Source: Hahellaceae bacterium
Lineage (GTDB): Bacteria; Pseudomonadota; Gammaproteobacteria; Pseudomonadales; Oleiphilaceae
Length of the DNA: 64,000 nucleotides
NCBI GenBank assembly: GCA_024234505.1
Contig: JACKOD010000005.1
Coordinates: 186,001 to 250,000 of the forward strand
Reading direction: 5' to 3'
The notes under the pieces are model-generated. The model saw only the letters and a list, made by a program, of their open reading frames with translations. It was not told where the DNA came from and ran no database searches. Made by a program: the position numbers and the translations under genes. Positions 17,546 to 25,449 of this stretch are shown piece after piece (position 1 is the first letter of the stretch; every line of letters starts with the position of its first letter).

Positions 17546-18603
17546 ACGTTCTTGATTTCTATACATCATCAAAAAAACGAGAAGCACTAAAAGAGCTATT
17601 AACGCTTGCAGGGCAAAAGCATCGAGCGGGTTTGCCACCTAACTTTCTGGAAAAAGATATATGGGTAACTGAAATTCTTCGATTGCTATACGATGAAAAG
17701 TTTCTCGGCGATATGTCGGTTGCTTTTAAAGGCGGAACGGCACTGAGTAAGTGCTGGAAGGCGATCGAGCGATTTTCTGAAGATATTGACCTGTCTATAC
17801 ATTGGGCTGATTTGGCAGCAGCAGAAGATGAGACCAAGGCATGGAAGGCGTCTGTGCAAAGTGGCAATCAGCAGCAAAAATTCAGGAAGCAGCAGCAAGA
17901 TCGATTAATGGTATGGTCGGGTAATTTGGTCGAAAAGCTCAATGAACGATTTGCTCAGTATGGTATTGATGAGCTTAAGGCCGAACTGGATTTAGATTCA
18001 AAAGGTGAAAAGGTCAATATTCACTTCCCAAGGGTGACCGCGAACGATAGCGACTATCAGCTTGATTATGTATTGTTGGAGTTTGGCGGCAGAAATCGCG
18101 GACGCCCTACCAAGCTTCATGAGGTGAAATGCTATCTTTCGGAAGTGGATGAGCTCTCTGTGATTCAGTGCCCTGAAGCTAATGTTCAAGCTTATGATGC
18201 TGACTATGTTCTTTGGGAAAAACTCACTGCATTGCATCAATTTTCAACGCAAGAGCGAGATCCGAACATGAATCGGCTTGCGCGTCATTGGTATGACGTT
18301 GATTGCTTGTTGCAAGCTGGATTTGCCGATCCACTCTCGTCGCAGCAAGCAATGAATGATGTGGTTGAAATGAAGGCGTATCGTTGGGCTGAGAAAGGCG
18401 TTGATTACCATTTAGCTTCAAGTGGTGGGTTAAAGTTGGTGCCCGACTGCGATCGGCTAACGGGTATCGCGAAAGATCATCAAGAAGCCATTGATGGTGG
18501 AATGTTCTTCAATACGCCTGATGGATTCGATGTGATAATTGAGCGAATTCGGAAGATTCAAGATGAGATTAACGCTTCTACGAATAAATCTTCAAGCGTG
18601 TGA
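17542..18603 (+). CDS. AbiEii/AbiGii nucleotidyltransferase toxin
   Basis: This 353-residue protein belongs to the AbiEii/AbiGii family of DNA polymerase beta-like nucleotidyltransferases. The motif FKGGTALSK (GS/GG-T core) and RFSEDIDLS (catalytic Asp-x-Asp) are intact. YVLLEFGGR and DADYVLWEKLTALHQF follow as in relatives. Members block growth by transferring nucleotides, for example to tRNA, and can act in phage defence by abortive infection. It is full length and coupled to the antitoxin by ATGA overlap, so the pair is likely functional. Confidence 0.88.
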   Translation: MNVLDFYTSSKKREALKELLTLAGQKHRAGLPPNFLEKDIWVTEILRLLYDEKFLGDMSVAFKGGTALSKCWKAIERFSEDIDLSIHWADLAAAEDETKAWKASVQSGNQQQKFRKQQQDRLMVWSGNLVEKLNERFAQYGIDELKAELDLDSKGEKVNIHFPRVTANDSDYQLDYVLLEFGGRNRGRPTKLHEVKCYLSEVDELSVIQCPEANVQAYDADYVLWEKLTALHQFSTQERDPNMNRLARHWYDVDCLLQAGFADPLSSQQAMNDVVEMKAYRWAEKGVDYHLASSGGLKLVPDCDRLTGIAKDHQEAIDGGMFFNTPDGFDVIIERIRKIQDEINASTNKSSSV

Positions 18604-18775
18604 TTAAGACGTTAAACAAAATATTCATTCTAGACATATTTTGCTAGTGCCCCTTCAATATCCCCCCCTAATTATTGCAAGCCTATATCATAGGCCTGGC
18701 TCTTTAATATTTTGATTTTTCAAGAAAATTTAGTTGATTTGATGCTCTATGTGCTGATCAAAAAACGCACGCATA

Positions 18776-18922
18776 CATATGAACGGGCGGGTGTACGATC
18801 CGGTTATTGGGCGGTTTTTGAGTCCGGACCCTTATGTGCAGGCTCCTTATAGTTCGCAGTCGTATAACCGGTATTCGTATGTTTGGAATAACCCGCTGAG
18901 TGCTGTGGATCCGAGTGGTTAT
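18776..18922. repeat. Rhs core repeat, copy 2
   Basis: This 147-bp tract matches 14446-14592 with scattered third-position changes. Its left edge falls exactly at CATATG, so the Met of the conserved core HMNGR has become the first possible start codon. The sequence left of it (18604-18775) is not Rhs. Confidence 0.9.
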
Positions 18923-19756
18923 GCTGGTGGAACGATAGTACTCGATAATTATGGTGTTACGATTTTACCTCCAATTACTGTATATGCAGATGATGCTGCA
19001 GGTTACACCCTTACATACAGTTCCCCGCTTCAGAGCGTTGATGCTGAACAGGCTAGGCTGGATCAGATTGCCGGCAACTCGCCGTTTGGCCCAAGCTTAC
19101 AACCTGATCTGAGCCGAGTGGATCAAGTTGGATTAAATTGGGCTTTAACGAGGGCGAGCAGTGATCCATCCCTATTTAACGATGTGGCGTCCAGAATATC
19201 AGTGGCGCAGCTGCACCTGGGAGAACGAATCGCTAACTTCAATGGAAAAGTGTCAGTCGATGCGGCAAGATATTACCGAGAGGAAGTGGGTCGTGCAGTA
19301 GAAGACTTTGCCTGTACAATTGGTGACTGTGGCGCAGTCGCAGTAGAGCCAGATCGGATCGCTTTAGAGTGGACGATTGGCGGTAAAATGTTTTCGGGTT
19401 TGCTGGGGGTTGCAAGGTCTTTAGAGGCTAGGGTTGTTACAAAGGGTGGAAAGCCTGGTTCATATACCCCAGACAGGCAGTTGCCTACTAATGGTCGGGA
19501 TTATATTCCTGACTCAGACTTGCCCCATACTCAGTTAGGAAGGTCTAAACCAAAGTATGGCTCGGAGCCTCAAGCAAGAGAATGGGGCTATGATGCGAAT
19601 GGGAACTTAATTCCCAAGAAAGACATTGACTTCACTGACCATGGGTATCCAGATCAGCATCCATGGGTTCCTCATCAACACCCATTAATTCCTAATAACC
19701 CAAAAACAGCACCCAGAGGTGGCTTCAGAAGAGGGGATGGCGAGCCATTGCAATGA
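18779..19756 (+). CDS. Rhs C-terminal fragment with unassigned toxin tail
   Basis: This 325-residue fragment begins at the Rhs core NGRVYDPVIGRFLSPDP. It runs through a linker and reaches a VTKG hinge at residue 220, after which 106 residues form the toxin candidate. The tail contains AREWGYDANGNLIPKKDIDF, DHGYPDQHPWVPHQHP, a His/Asp/Pro-rich stretch seen in polymorphic toxin tails (possibly the type 24 group, low certainty). It has no export or YD-repeat region, so it cannot act as a full Rhs protein. The stop overlaps the next ATG by four bases. Confidence 0.75.
   Translation: MNGRVYDPVIGRFLSPDPYVQAPYSSQSYNRYSYVWNNPLSAVDPSGYAGGTIVLDNYGVTILPPITVYADDAAGYTLTYSSPLQSVDAEQARLDQIAGNSPFGPSLQPDLSRVDQVGLNWALTRASSDPSLFNDVASRISVAQLHLGERIANFNGKVSVDAARYYREEVGRAVEDFACTIGDCGAVAVEPDRIALEWTIGGKMFSGLLGVARSLEARVVTKGGKPGSYTPDRQLPTNGRDYIPDSDLPHTQLGRSKPKYGSEPQAREWGYDANGNLIPKKDIDFTDHGYPDQHPWVPHQHPLIPNNPKTAPRGGFRRGDGEPLQ
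19436..19444 (+). repeat. Toxin hinge site 3 (GTTACAAAG)
   Basis: The hinge nonamer encodes V-T-K within the Rhs fragment and marks the change from linker to toxin tail. Confidence 0.65.
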
Positions 19757-20136
19757 TAAATAGATATTGGATTTACGATAAAGATGATTCTAAGACAGGG
19801 TTCCCATTGGGAGTCCTGTTGAACCTCATAATAAATTTTCTGTGTAGCGAGGTACTGAAAGTTTCAGTTCATCGTGCAGAAGGTTATGGCGAAAAAGTAT
19901 CATCATGGGATGAGCAACTGTTTAGTCCAGAAGATAAAGTGACAGCTACTCTTGAAGAGGTTCAAGAGCTTTTGGGTTGTGACGAAGAAATTCTGTATTG
20001 GTTAGATATTGAGTTTGAGCTTGCTAATGGAGAAAGTTTTAAATTTGGTTTGCATGACAGTAGTTCAATGTATGTTGAGTCTGCGGCTGATCTCGGAGAT
20101 TTCTTGAATAGTAATTTTGAGCATGTTAAGGCGTAG
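19753..20136 (+). CDS. Putative immunity protein 2
   Basis: This 127-residue acidic protein has no recognised domain. ATGA overlap with the Rhs fragment stop shows translational coupling, the usual arrangement for a toxin and its immunity protein. It contains LEEVQELLGCDEEILYWLDI and FKFGLHDSSSMYVESA, and is rich in Glu/Asp. No signal peptide is clear, although the N-terminal LLNLIINFLCSEVL is hydrophobic. Function is inferred from position. Confidence 0.65.
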   Translation: MINRYWIYDKDDSKTGFPLGVLLNLIINFLCSEVLKVSVHRAEGYGEKVSSWDEQLFSPEDKVTATLEEVQELLGCDEEILYWLDIEFELANGESFKFGLHDSSSMYVESAADLGDFLNSNFEHVKA

Positions 20137-20160
20137 TTCTTTCGACATGGAGAATTTAAT

Positions 20161-20169
20161 GTTACAAAG
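20161..20169 (+). repeat. Toxin hinge site 4 (GTTACAAAG)
   Basis: The hinge nonamer lies 24 bases after the stop of the preceding immunity gene, in the same frame, and opens the orphan deaminase tail. Confidence 0.65.
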
Positions 20170-20184
20170 AGTCCAGCGTCTAGG

Positions 20185-20535
20185 TTGGCAGATAAAGCTC
20201 AAGGCTTACCATCTTCCCAAAGACCAAATACAGTTGCTGTTATAAAGCATAAAGATGGAACCGTCACTGTGGGTAGAAATCAGGGTGGTTATCAAAACTC
20301 TACTGTTCAAAATGCACTAGATAATGCGCCAGCAAATTGCTTCGCTGGCCAATGTGCGGAAGTCAATGCTCTTTCTCGCGCTCTAAATAAGGGTAGAAGT
20401 TTGGATGGGGCAACCATATCCGTTTCGAATGTTAGAGGTGCAGGAAGTACATCTGGAATTCATGGGACACCCAAAACACCTTGTACTACTTGTTCAAGCG
20501 TTCTTGACCAGTTGGGGGTTAAATATACGCAATGA
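20185..20535 (+). CDS. Orphan YwqJ-like deaminase toxin tail
   Basis: A cytidine-deaminase-fold toxin tail without its Rhs carrier. The zinc/catalytic motif GQCAEVNALSRAL (C-x-E) and the second motif TPCTTC (PCxxC) are both intact, placing it in the YwqJ-like deaminase group of polymorphic toxins. Homology runs back to the hinge NVTKSPASRLADKAQG at 20158, but no ATG exists there. The TTG at 20185 is the only plausible initiator and lacks a clear ribosome site, so it may be silent. The stop overlaps the next gene by four bases, so the immunity partner has been retained. Confidence 0.75.
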   Translation: MADKAQGLPSSQRPNTVAVIKHKDGTVTVGRNQGGYQNSTVQNALDNAPANCFAGQCAEVNALSRALNKGRSLDGATISVSNVRGAGSTSGIHGTPKTPCTTCSSVLDQLGVKYTQ

Positions 20536-21020
20536 TGAGAAATAACCTTAATGTTCGTCAAATGCAGGCTTATGCAGCTATATGCCTGCTAGTTTTTTGC
20601 GATCATATTCGCGTTACTAATAGTGCGATTACTGAATTGATAAAACATCTGTTTTCCTTGTCAACGGCAAAGAGCCTTCCTGATTGGGAGCAGGCAGGTA
20701 CAGGTATTGCGATTACTGGTAGAGGTGATCCTGTACCAGCTGAGGTTGATGAGGCTATCCCAGAAAATTATAAAAATACATTCAATACTCTGGTGGAATG
20801 TTGTGTAGAAGTGGGAATTGTCGATATGTATGGTGCTAGTACGGAACAACCTAGAATGTTTTTGGAAAAATGTATTGGCATCGTGCAAAGCCTTGGTCTT
20901 GAATTGCCGCCTATTGAGAGTCTTGATAAGTTGGCTAAAGGTGAAGATGCATGGGGTGAACCGGTAACTGAAGGTGAATTGAGCGACTTGATTGAAGGTA
21001 TCGGCTTGAAGCTGAATTGA
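20532..21020 (+). CDS. Putative immunity protein to deaminase toxin
   Basis: This 162-residue protein has no recognised domain. It starts at ATG 20532 (or 20535), overlapping the deaminase stop. It is mixed helical with an acidic C-terminal half (EGELSDLIEGIGLKLN). Position and size fit an immunity protein. Since the upstream toxin lacks a normal start, this gene may be kept to protect against sister cells that still deploy the deaminase. That is inference. Confidence 0.6.
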   Translation: MMRNNLNVRQMQAYAAICLLVFCDHIRVTNSAITELIKHLFSLSTAKSLPDWEQAGTGIAITGRGDPVPAEVDEAIPENYKNTFNTLVECCVEVGIVDMYGASTEQPRMFLEKCIGIVQSLGLELPPIESLDKLAKGEDAWGEPVTEGELSDLIEGIGLKLN

Positions 21021-21034
21021 TCTAATTCAGTAAT

Positions 21035-21042
21035 GTTACAAA
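21035..21042 (+). repeat. Toxin hinge site 5 (GTTACAAA)
   Basis: Eight of nine hinge bases are present; the ninth is C instead of G. It lies 14 bases after the stop of the third immunity-like gene. Confidence 0.5.
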
Positions 21043-21139
21043 CAAGGCAAGCACTGGTGTTGAAAATGTAAACGCGCAATCTGCACTTAGGGCGAAGCTT
21101 TCTGGGTTAGAGAAAGCTCAGCAAAATGCTGTCAATTGA
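21035..21139 (+). pseudogene. Fifth toxin tail, truncated after about 34 residues
   Basis: Fourteen bases after the preceding stop, GTTACAAA (21035-21042) again opens a frame: VTNKASTGVENVNAQS then LRAKLSGLEKAQQNAVN and a stop at 21139. No domain is recognisable in so short a piece. Immediately after comes GCCTGTCCC, the complement of the repeat word at 16015. It is placed as a decayed fifth cassette from the shared hinge alone. Confidence 0.45.
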
Positions 21140-21175
21140 GTGCCTGTCCCGAGTTTTCCGAGTTTTCGTTAATTT

Positions 21176-21988
21176 TTATTGTAGATAATGTTGCAATATC
21201 GAGCTGTATAGCCCGTTTCCTTGGATAGTCTGGAGACCGTGGTTGAATTCACTCACTAGCTGGGTATGAACAGATGCTTTGCTGAAAATAATGTGTACGT
21301 CGTTTGAATAAAGCTGAAAAAGCGATTGGGCAAGCATGGGGTTGAGTTGCAATTGTTTCAACTGGCTCGCGACGGTAAATGGGTCGGCCAGTAAACCATC
21401 AATGCGACTCCGCAAAAGCTTATAGTAATTGAGCTGGTCGTTAGGCACCGATTCCAGTTGGTTTGAGAAGTCGTAACGCGCTACGAGACGTTCGAAGTTT
21501 TCGCCGTAGTAGTAGCCGAGCGTAACACCTAGTCGAAACGGCTGGCCAATCAGGTCTTCAAGTTTGCTATAGGGGTAAAGCGGTCGTCGATCTTTTAGCA
21601 CAAATACTGCCATGCTTTCCTGTCGATAGGCTTGTGAATAATAGGCAAAGTGTTGTCGCTCCTCAGTTAGCGATGCGCCCGCCGCGAGATCCAGTCGACC
21701 ACTTTTAATTTCTTCTACTTGCCGTTTCCAGGGCATATCCACAAAACGCACTTCACATCCGATCGACGCTGCAATCGAATTGATAATATCGATATCCAGC
21801 CCGGTCAGACGACCGAGTTCATCCCTGAATTGGTATGGCGGCCAGATATCCCAGCCAGCTGTCAGGGGTTTTGGGCACGAAGGATTGGCGGTCGCTATCT
21901 GAAATAACAGGCAGAGTAATGTGCTTGAGAAGATTCTACAGCGCCAAGGGGTGATCATTCGTGCTACCTGTCGAGCCATAAAATGCAA
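21176..21988 (-). CDS. Family 3 periplasmic solute-binding protein
   Basis: This 270-residue (or 267 from the second ATG at 21979) type II periplasmic binding protein of the amino-acid/family-3 class has a signal peptide ending near IATA-NPSC. It shows the typical openings WPPYQF, GLDIDIINSIAASIG and RLDLAAGASLTEER. No permease or ATPase gene is adjacent. Stand-alone members often serve as sensors or are simply unlinked. Codons 5 to about 54 are duplicated at 13739-13887, on the far side of the Rhs island, while this copy is intact. Confidence 0.85.
   Translation of the reverse strand: MHFMARQVARMITPWRCRIFSSTLLCLLFQIATANPSCPKPLTAGWDIWPPYQFRDELGRLTGLDIDIINSIAASIGCEVRFVDMPWKRQVEEIKSGRLDLAAGASLTEERQHFAYYSQAYRQESMAVFVLKDRRPLYPYSKLEDLIGQPFRLGVTLGYYYGENFERLVARYDFSNQLESVPNDQLNYYKLLRSRIDGLLADPFTVASQLKQLQLNPMLAQSLFQLYSNDVHIIFSKASVHTQLVSEFNHGLQTIQGNGLYSSILQHYLQ
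21826..21976. repeat. Right copy of island-flanking direct repeat (151 bp)
   Basis: This is the counterpart of 13739-13887, lying inside the 5' part of the intact solute-binding protein gene. Recombination between the copies would remove about 8.1 kb including the Rhs and AbiE genes, and also the 3' four-fifths of this gene. Confidence 0.9.
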
Positions 21989-22047
21989 AAATTATGGATA
22001 CTAAACAAATAGACCAAATATGTTGTTCTGGCAAAATCCGATCTGCC

Positions 22048-22683
22048 TTACTGGGGAGGTTGCGTTGGTTCTTTCCAGTGAACCGAGCCTATTAGCACGA
22101 TTTTTACCTGGCAAATGGTTTTTTCTATTAACTCTTGCTTTTGAGAGGGCTGATTATCCGGAATATCCAGCAGTTCCAGGGTAATACCGGCCACGGTATT
22201 GATGACTAGTTGTGTGACCCATTGAAGCATGTGTGCAGATAGATTGGATAATAAACCCATAGCTCGCACGTCGGCTTCCAGTTCTCTGGCAAAAAACTGC
22301 ATTTCATTTCGAACGGCCCGGCGTAGCGTGGCAGAACCACCGCTTAAGGCCTGTGACATAAATCGGAACAAGGCTTTATGGCTGAGCAGATTGGCGACAT
22401 AGAGATTGACGGAGTCTGCAATCATATTTTCAGTGATGCGACTTTTTTGTCGCGCCTCTCGCATCAGTTTGCGTAACGCAATGCTGAGCTCATCTACCAG
22501 ATTGAGAGCAACATCCTCCATGTCAGTAAAGTGTCGATAAAACGCGGTAGGTACGACGCCTGCGCGTTTTGCTACTTCGCGGATACTGATGGATGAGAAG
22601 TCCTGACCCTCATCGACCCATGCCAGAGCGGCATCCATTAGGGCCTGACGGGTCTGTTGTTTCTTTTCTAATCGAATGCTCAT
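22048..22683 (-). CDS. desT: TetR-family repressor, DesT/FabR-like
   Basis: This 211-residue TetR-family regulator has the HTH in SIREVAKRAGVVPTAFYRHF, the form shared by FabR and DesT, including the TAFYRHF recognition helix. In Pseudomonas aeruginosa DesT binds acyl-CoAs and represses an adjacent reductase-desaturase pair, and the same divergent arrangement is seen here. The name is by homology and synteny. Three TGTACA palindromes occur in the shared upstream region and are candidate operators. Confidence 0.85.
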   Translation of the reverse strand: MSIRLEKKQQTRQALMDAALAWVDEGQDFSSISIREVAKRAGVVPTAFYRHFTDMEDVALNLVDELSIALRKLMREARQKSRITENMIADSVNLYVANLLSHKALFRFMSQALSGGSATLRRAVRNEMQFFARELEADVRAMGLLSNLSAHMLQWVTQLVINTVAGITLELLDIPDNQPSQKQELIEKTICQVKIVLIGSVHWKEPTQPPQ

Positions 22684-22713
22684 GGGCTTCTCGCTGTAAA
22701 TTCAGTGTCCGAT

Positions 22714-22719
22714 TGTACA
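22714..22719. promoter_or_regulatory. Candidate DesT operator core 1 (TGTACA)
   Basis: TGTACA in the context GATTGTACACGG lies 30 bases upstream of the repressor start, so it could mediate autoregulation. Confidence 0.4.
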
Positions 22720-22808
22720 CGGGCATATGTAAAAAACAAAAAAAATATGACAAAAAGGCTCATTAATGCAAAGAAAAATAATCTTTAAGTCTTTAAATAG
22801 TGATTGTA

Positions 22809-22814
22809 TGTACA
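22809..22814. promoter_or_regulatory. Candidate DesT operator core 2 (TGTACA)
   Basis: TGTACA in the context TGTATGTACACTGA lies in the middle of the divergent region. The flanks partly extend the dyad. Confidence 0.4.
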
Positions 22815-22887
22815 CTGATTTAGCGTGGTTAACTTATTGAATAATAAATATTAAAAATTACTTCGTAAAAAGTTTTGTAAATTTGTG

Positions 22888-22917
22888 TTGACGCTTGATA
22901 TTTGTTAGGTGTACAAA
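22888..22917 (+). promoter_or_regulatory. Promoter of reductase-desaturase operon with overlapping operator
   Basis: TTGACG (22888-22893) and TACAAA (22912-22917), 18 bases apart, form a sigma70-like promoter 31 bases before the reductase ATG. The third TGTACA (22910-22915) overlaps the -10 element, so a DesT-like repressor bound here would block RNA polymerase. Confidence 0.5.
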
Positions 22918-22947
22918 TGTTCACATAGATTCGCAGGAGGAATTTTT

Positions 22948-24096
22948 ATGGCATCAATACACTCATCATCAACGCAACCCAAAACTGATTGGCTACAGGC
23001 CGCAGGGAAATGGCTATCTCAGGCGCTTTTTAACACCGACACGGCAGCGGATTATTTTGATGTTCTGGCTGAGTCGGTAGACCCGCTTTGGTCGCTGTCT
23101 GAAACCCGCGCCAAGGTCATTGAAGTGATTCAGGAAGCGCCCGGTGTAGTAACGTTGGTTCTAAAGCCCGTTGCACGTTGGACAGGATTTGAAGCAGGGC
23201 AGTTTGTACAGCTTGGAATAGAGATCAATGGTTCACGAATGACGCGAACCTTTAGTCTTTCGTCTGCGCCCTGTTTATGGAAGTCTCAGGGCATAGTGAG
23301 TGTCACGCTCAAGCGTATACCGGAAGGTAAAGTTACGGGTTGGATACACGAAAATATTCGCACGGGACAGATCGTTAGTCTCAGTTCGGCGCAAGGGGAG
23401 TTTACCCCACCAGTGAACGCTAAAAGCATAGGTTACTTAGCAGCGGGCTCTGGTATTACACCCATTATGTCGCATCTCCGGGAGTATGTTGCGAGCATTG
23501 AGTCGGGTGCTACCGAGCAAACGTCAATGGTGCCCGTCACACTCGTATTCTATGCAAATCGTGAAGAAGATTTTATTTTCTCCCGTGATTTGTCGCTTTT
23601 TGCTCGTCAGTACGATTGGTTTACGTTGCACCTGATTGCCACAGAGGAGCAAGGACAAATTTCGCTATCCCAGTTACAGAAGCTATTGATTGACACGCCC
23701 GAGCAGGTTTATGTGTGTGGCCCTGGCGGCTTTAGAGAATCGGCGATTTCGCTGCTTCAGAAGGTGTGCCCCAATGCCACCATTCATCAGGAAGCATTTA
23801 GTTTGAGCCCGATTGCGATGGGCTCGTCGGAAGATGCCCAGGAGCATCAGATGTATCTAACAAAATCTAATCGTCAGGTGGTGGTCAGTTCCCAGATGAA
23901 TTTGCTGGATCAGGTTGAAGCGGCGGGCCTTTCACCGGTATCCGGCTGTCGGATGGGGATTTGTTATACCTGCAAATGCCAGAAGAAATCAGGACGAGTA
24001 AAAAATGTGCTGACAGGGGAAATATCCGATGCAGGAGAAGAAACCATTCAGCTTTGCGTTTCAGTGCCTGTTTCCGATGTCGAGCTTGGTCTCTGA
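22948..24096 (+). CDS. Ferredoxin reductase with C-terminal 2Fe-2S domain (desaturase partner)
   Basis: This 382-residue oxidoreductase supplies electrons to the adjacent desaturase. The FAD-binding motif is RTFSLSSAP, the NAD(P)-binding region GSGITPIMSHLREY, and the C-terminal plant-type ferredoxin domain has SGCRMGICYTCKC with a later LCVSVP Cys (CX4CX2C...C). An AGGAGG at 22935-22940 decides for ATG 22948 over the upstream GTG at 22909. It is homologous to PA4889 (DesC-type) next to desB. The operon continues with the desaturase after 73 bases. Confidence 0.9.
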   Translation: MASIHSSSTQPKTDWLQAAGKWLSQALFNTDTAADYFDVLAESVDPLWSLSETRAKVIEVIQEAPGVVTLVLKPVARWTGFEAGQFVQLGIEINGSRMTRTFSLSSAPCLWKSQGIVSVTLKRIPEGKVTGWIHENIRTGQIVSLSSAQGEFTPPVNAKSIGYLAAGSGITPIMSHLREYVASIESGATEQTSMVPVTLVFYANREEDFIFSRDLSLFARQYDWFTLHLIATEEQGQISLSQLQKLLIDTPEQVYVCGPGGFRESAISLLQKVCPNATIHQEAFSLSPIAMGSSEDAQEHQMYLTKSNRQVVVSSQMNLLDQVEAAGLSPVSGCRMGICYTCKCQKKSGRVKNVLTGEISDAGEETIQLCVSVPVSDVELGL

Positions 24097-24169
24097 ACCA
24101 CAGCGCAAAGCGGCTTTACCAAATTTATTTATATACAAATAGTCAGGATTACTCTCATAGGGAGCACTT

Positions 24170-25279
24170 ATGAACGCTTATACCAATTTGTCAGCCAGTT
24201 ATGATACGCCGTCAGAAAAAACGTTAGAAAGTCTGGCCTGTGAACTGGATTCACTCAAGGCGCAAGTGCACGCCGATCTGGGCGAAAGAGATGCCCGCTA
24301 TATCAGGAACATTATCAAGCTGCAAAGAACGCTGGAAATTGCCGGTCGCGGATTAATTCACTTCAGCTTTACTCCGATTCCTTTCGCGCTGGGGGTGATG
24401 TCGCTGGGAGTGGCCAAAATTATCGAAAACATGGAGATCGGACACAACGTGATGCATGGTCAGTATGACTGGATGAATGATCCCAAGCTGCATTCCACTA
24501 CTTACGAATGGGATACCGCCTGTGATGCCGATTCGTGGCGCCGCACTCACAACTACGAACATCACACCTACACCAACGTGATCGGCAAGGATCGGGATTA
24601 TGGCTACGCGGTGCTGAGATTGTCGGATGACGAGCCATGGCATCCCATGAGGCGCTTCCAGTTTGGTTACTATGTCGCGCTTAGCGTATTTTTTCAGTGG
24701 GGTGTGGCTTTGCACGAACTGGAAACTGAAAAACTGCAACGCAGAGAAATTACGCTGGCATCCAAAAAGCCGTTTCTAAAAGCGTTTGCCAAAAAAGGCT
24801 TCAAGCAGATCTTTAAAGATTATGTATTCTTCCCGTTGCTTGCCGGGCCGTTTTTCCTCAAGGTGGCGGCAGGGAATATGATCGCTAATCTCATTAGAAA
24901 CCTTTGGGCATCGACCGTGATTTTTTGTGGCCATTTTACGGAAGGCGCAAAAACATTCCCTGCCTCGGTGTGTGAAAATGAAAGCAAAGGCCACTGGTAT
25001 TATCGTCAGCTTTTGGGTTCGGGTAACTTTGAAGGCGGACGGGCACTTCATATTCTGAGTGGTCATTTGAGTTATCAGATTGAGCATCACCTGTTTCCGG
25101 ATATCCCTGCTCACCGTTATGCAGAGATGTCGCCTCGCGTACGTGAAATCTGCGAGGCTCATGGTTTGCCCTACAATACCGGAAGCTTCTGGAGTCAATA
25201 TAAAACGGTGCTCAAACGCATAATTCGTTTTGCGCGTAAACCTGCGACCGCTCCCGACCTATCGATGACGACGGCTTAG
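24170..25279 (+). CDS. desB: Membrane fatty-acid (acyl-CoA) desaturase, DesB-like
   Basis: This 369-residue integral membrane di-iron desaturase has three histidine boxes: HNVMHGQ, HNYEHH and QIEHHLFPD. An extra HILSGHL precedes the third. Hydrophobic segments near residues 62-85 and 215-245 are the membrane spans. The family inserts a cis double bond into acyl chains with O2 and electrons from the adjacent ferredoxin reductase, adjusting membrane fluidity. The start ATG 24170 has GGGAGCAC upstream. The symbol is by homology and context with the Pseudomonas desT-desC-desB locus. Confidence 0.88.
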   Translation: MNAYTNLSASYDTPSEKTLESLACELDSLKAQVHADLGERDARYIRNIIKLQRTLEIAGRGLIHFSFTPIPFALGVMSLGVAKIIENMEIGHNVMHGQYDWMNDPKLHSTTYEWDTACDADSWRRTHNYEHHTYTNVIGKDRDYGYAVLRLSDDEPWHPMRRFQFGYYVALSVFFQWGVALHELETEKLQRREITLASKKPFLKAFAKKGFKQIFKDYVFFPLLAGPFFLKVAAGNMIANLIRNLWASTVIFCGHFTEGAKTFPASVCENESKGHWYYRQLLGSGNFEGGRALHILSGHLSYQIEHHLFPDIPAHRYAEMSPRVREICEAHGLPYNTGSFWSQYKTVLKRIIRFARKPATAPDLSMTTA

Positions 25280-25449
25280 GATTTGCGGTTGGATTGATTA
25301 AAGTTGGGTGAAAGTGCCAGATTCTTTGCGACAGAATTTGATATAAAGTGTGTTGTTGTAACTCTTTAGTCGTTAAGCTGAATGCACCTGTTTATAGCGC
25401 CGCTTAACCAAAATTAAACCTACTTTGTTCATATTATGAGGAAAATGCG

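Noticed and set aside
15040..21042. Recurring hinge octamers read as a CRISPR-like array
   Set aside because: Spacing is irregular and hundreds of bases long, units are only 8-9 bp, and they sit in coding frames before toxin domains.
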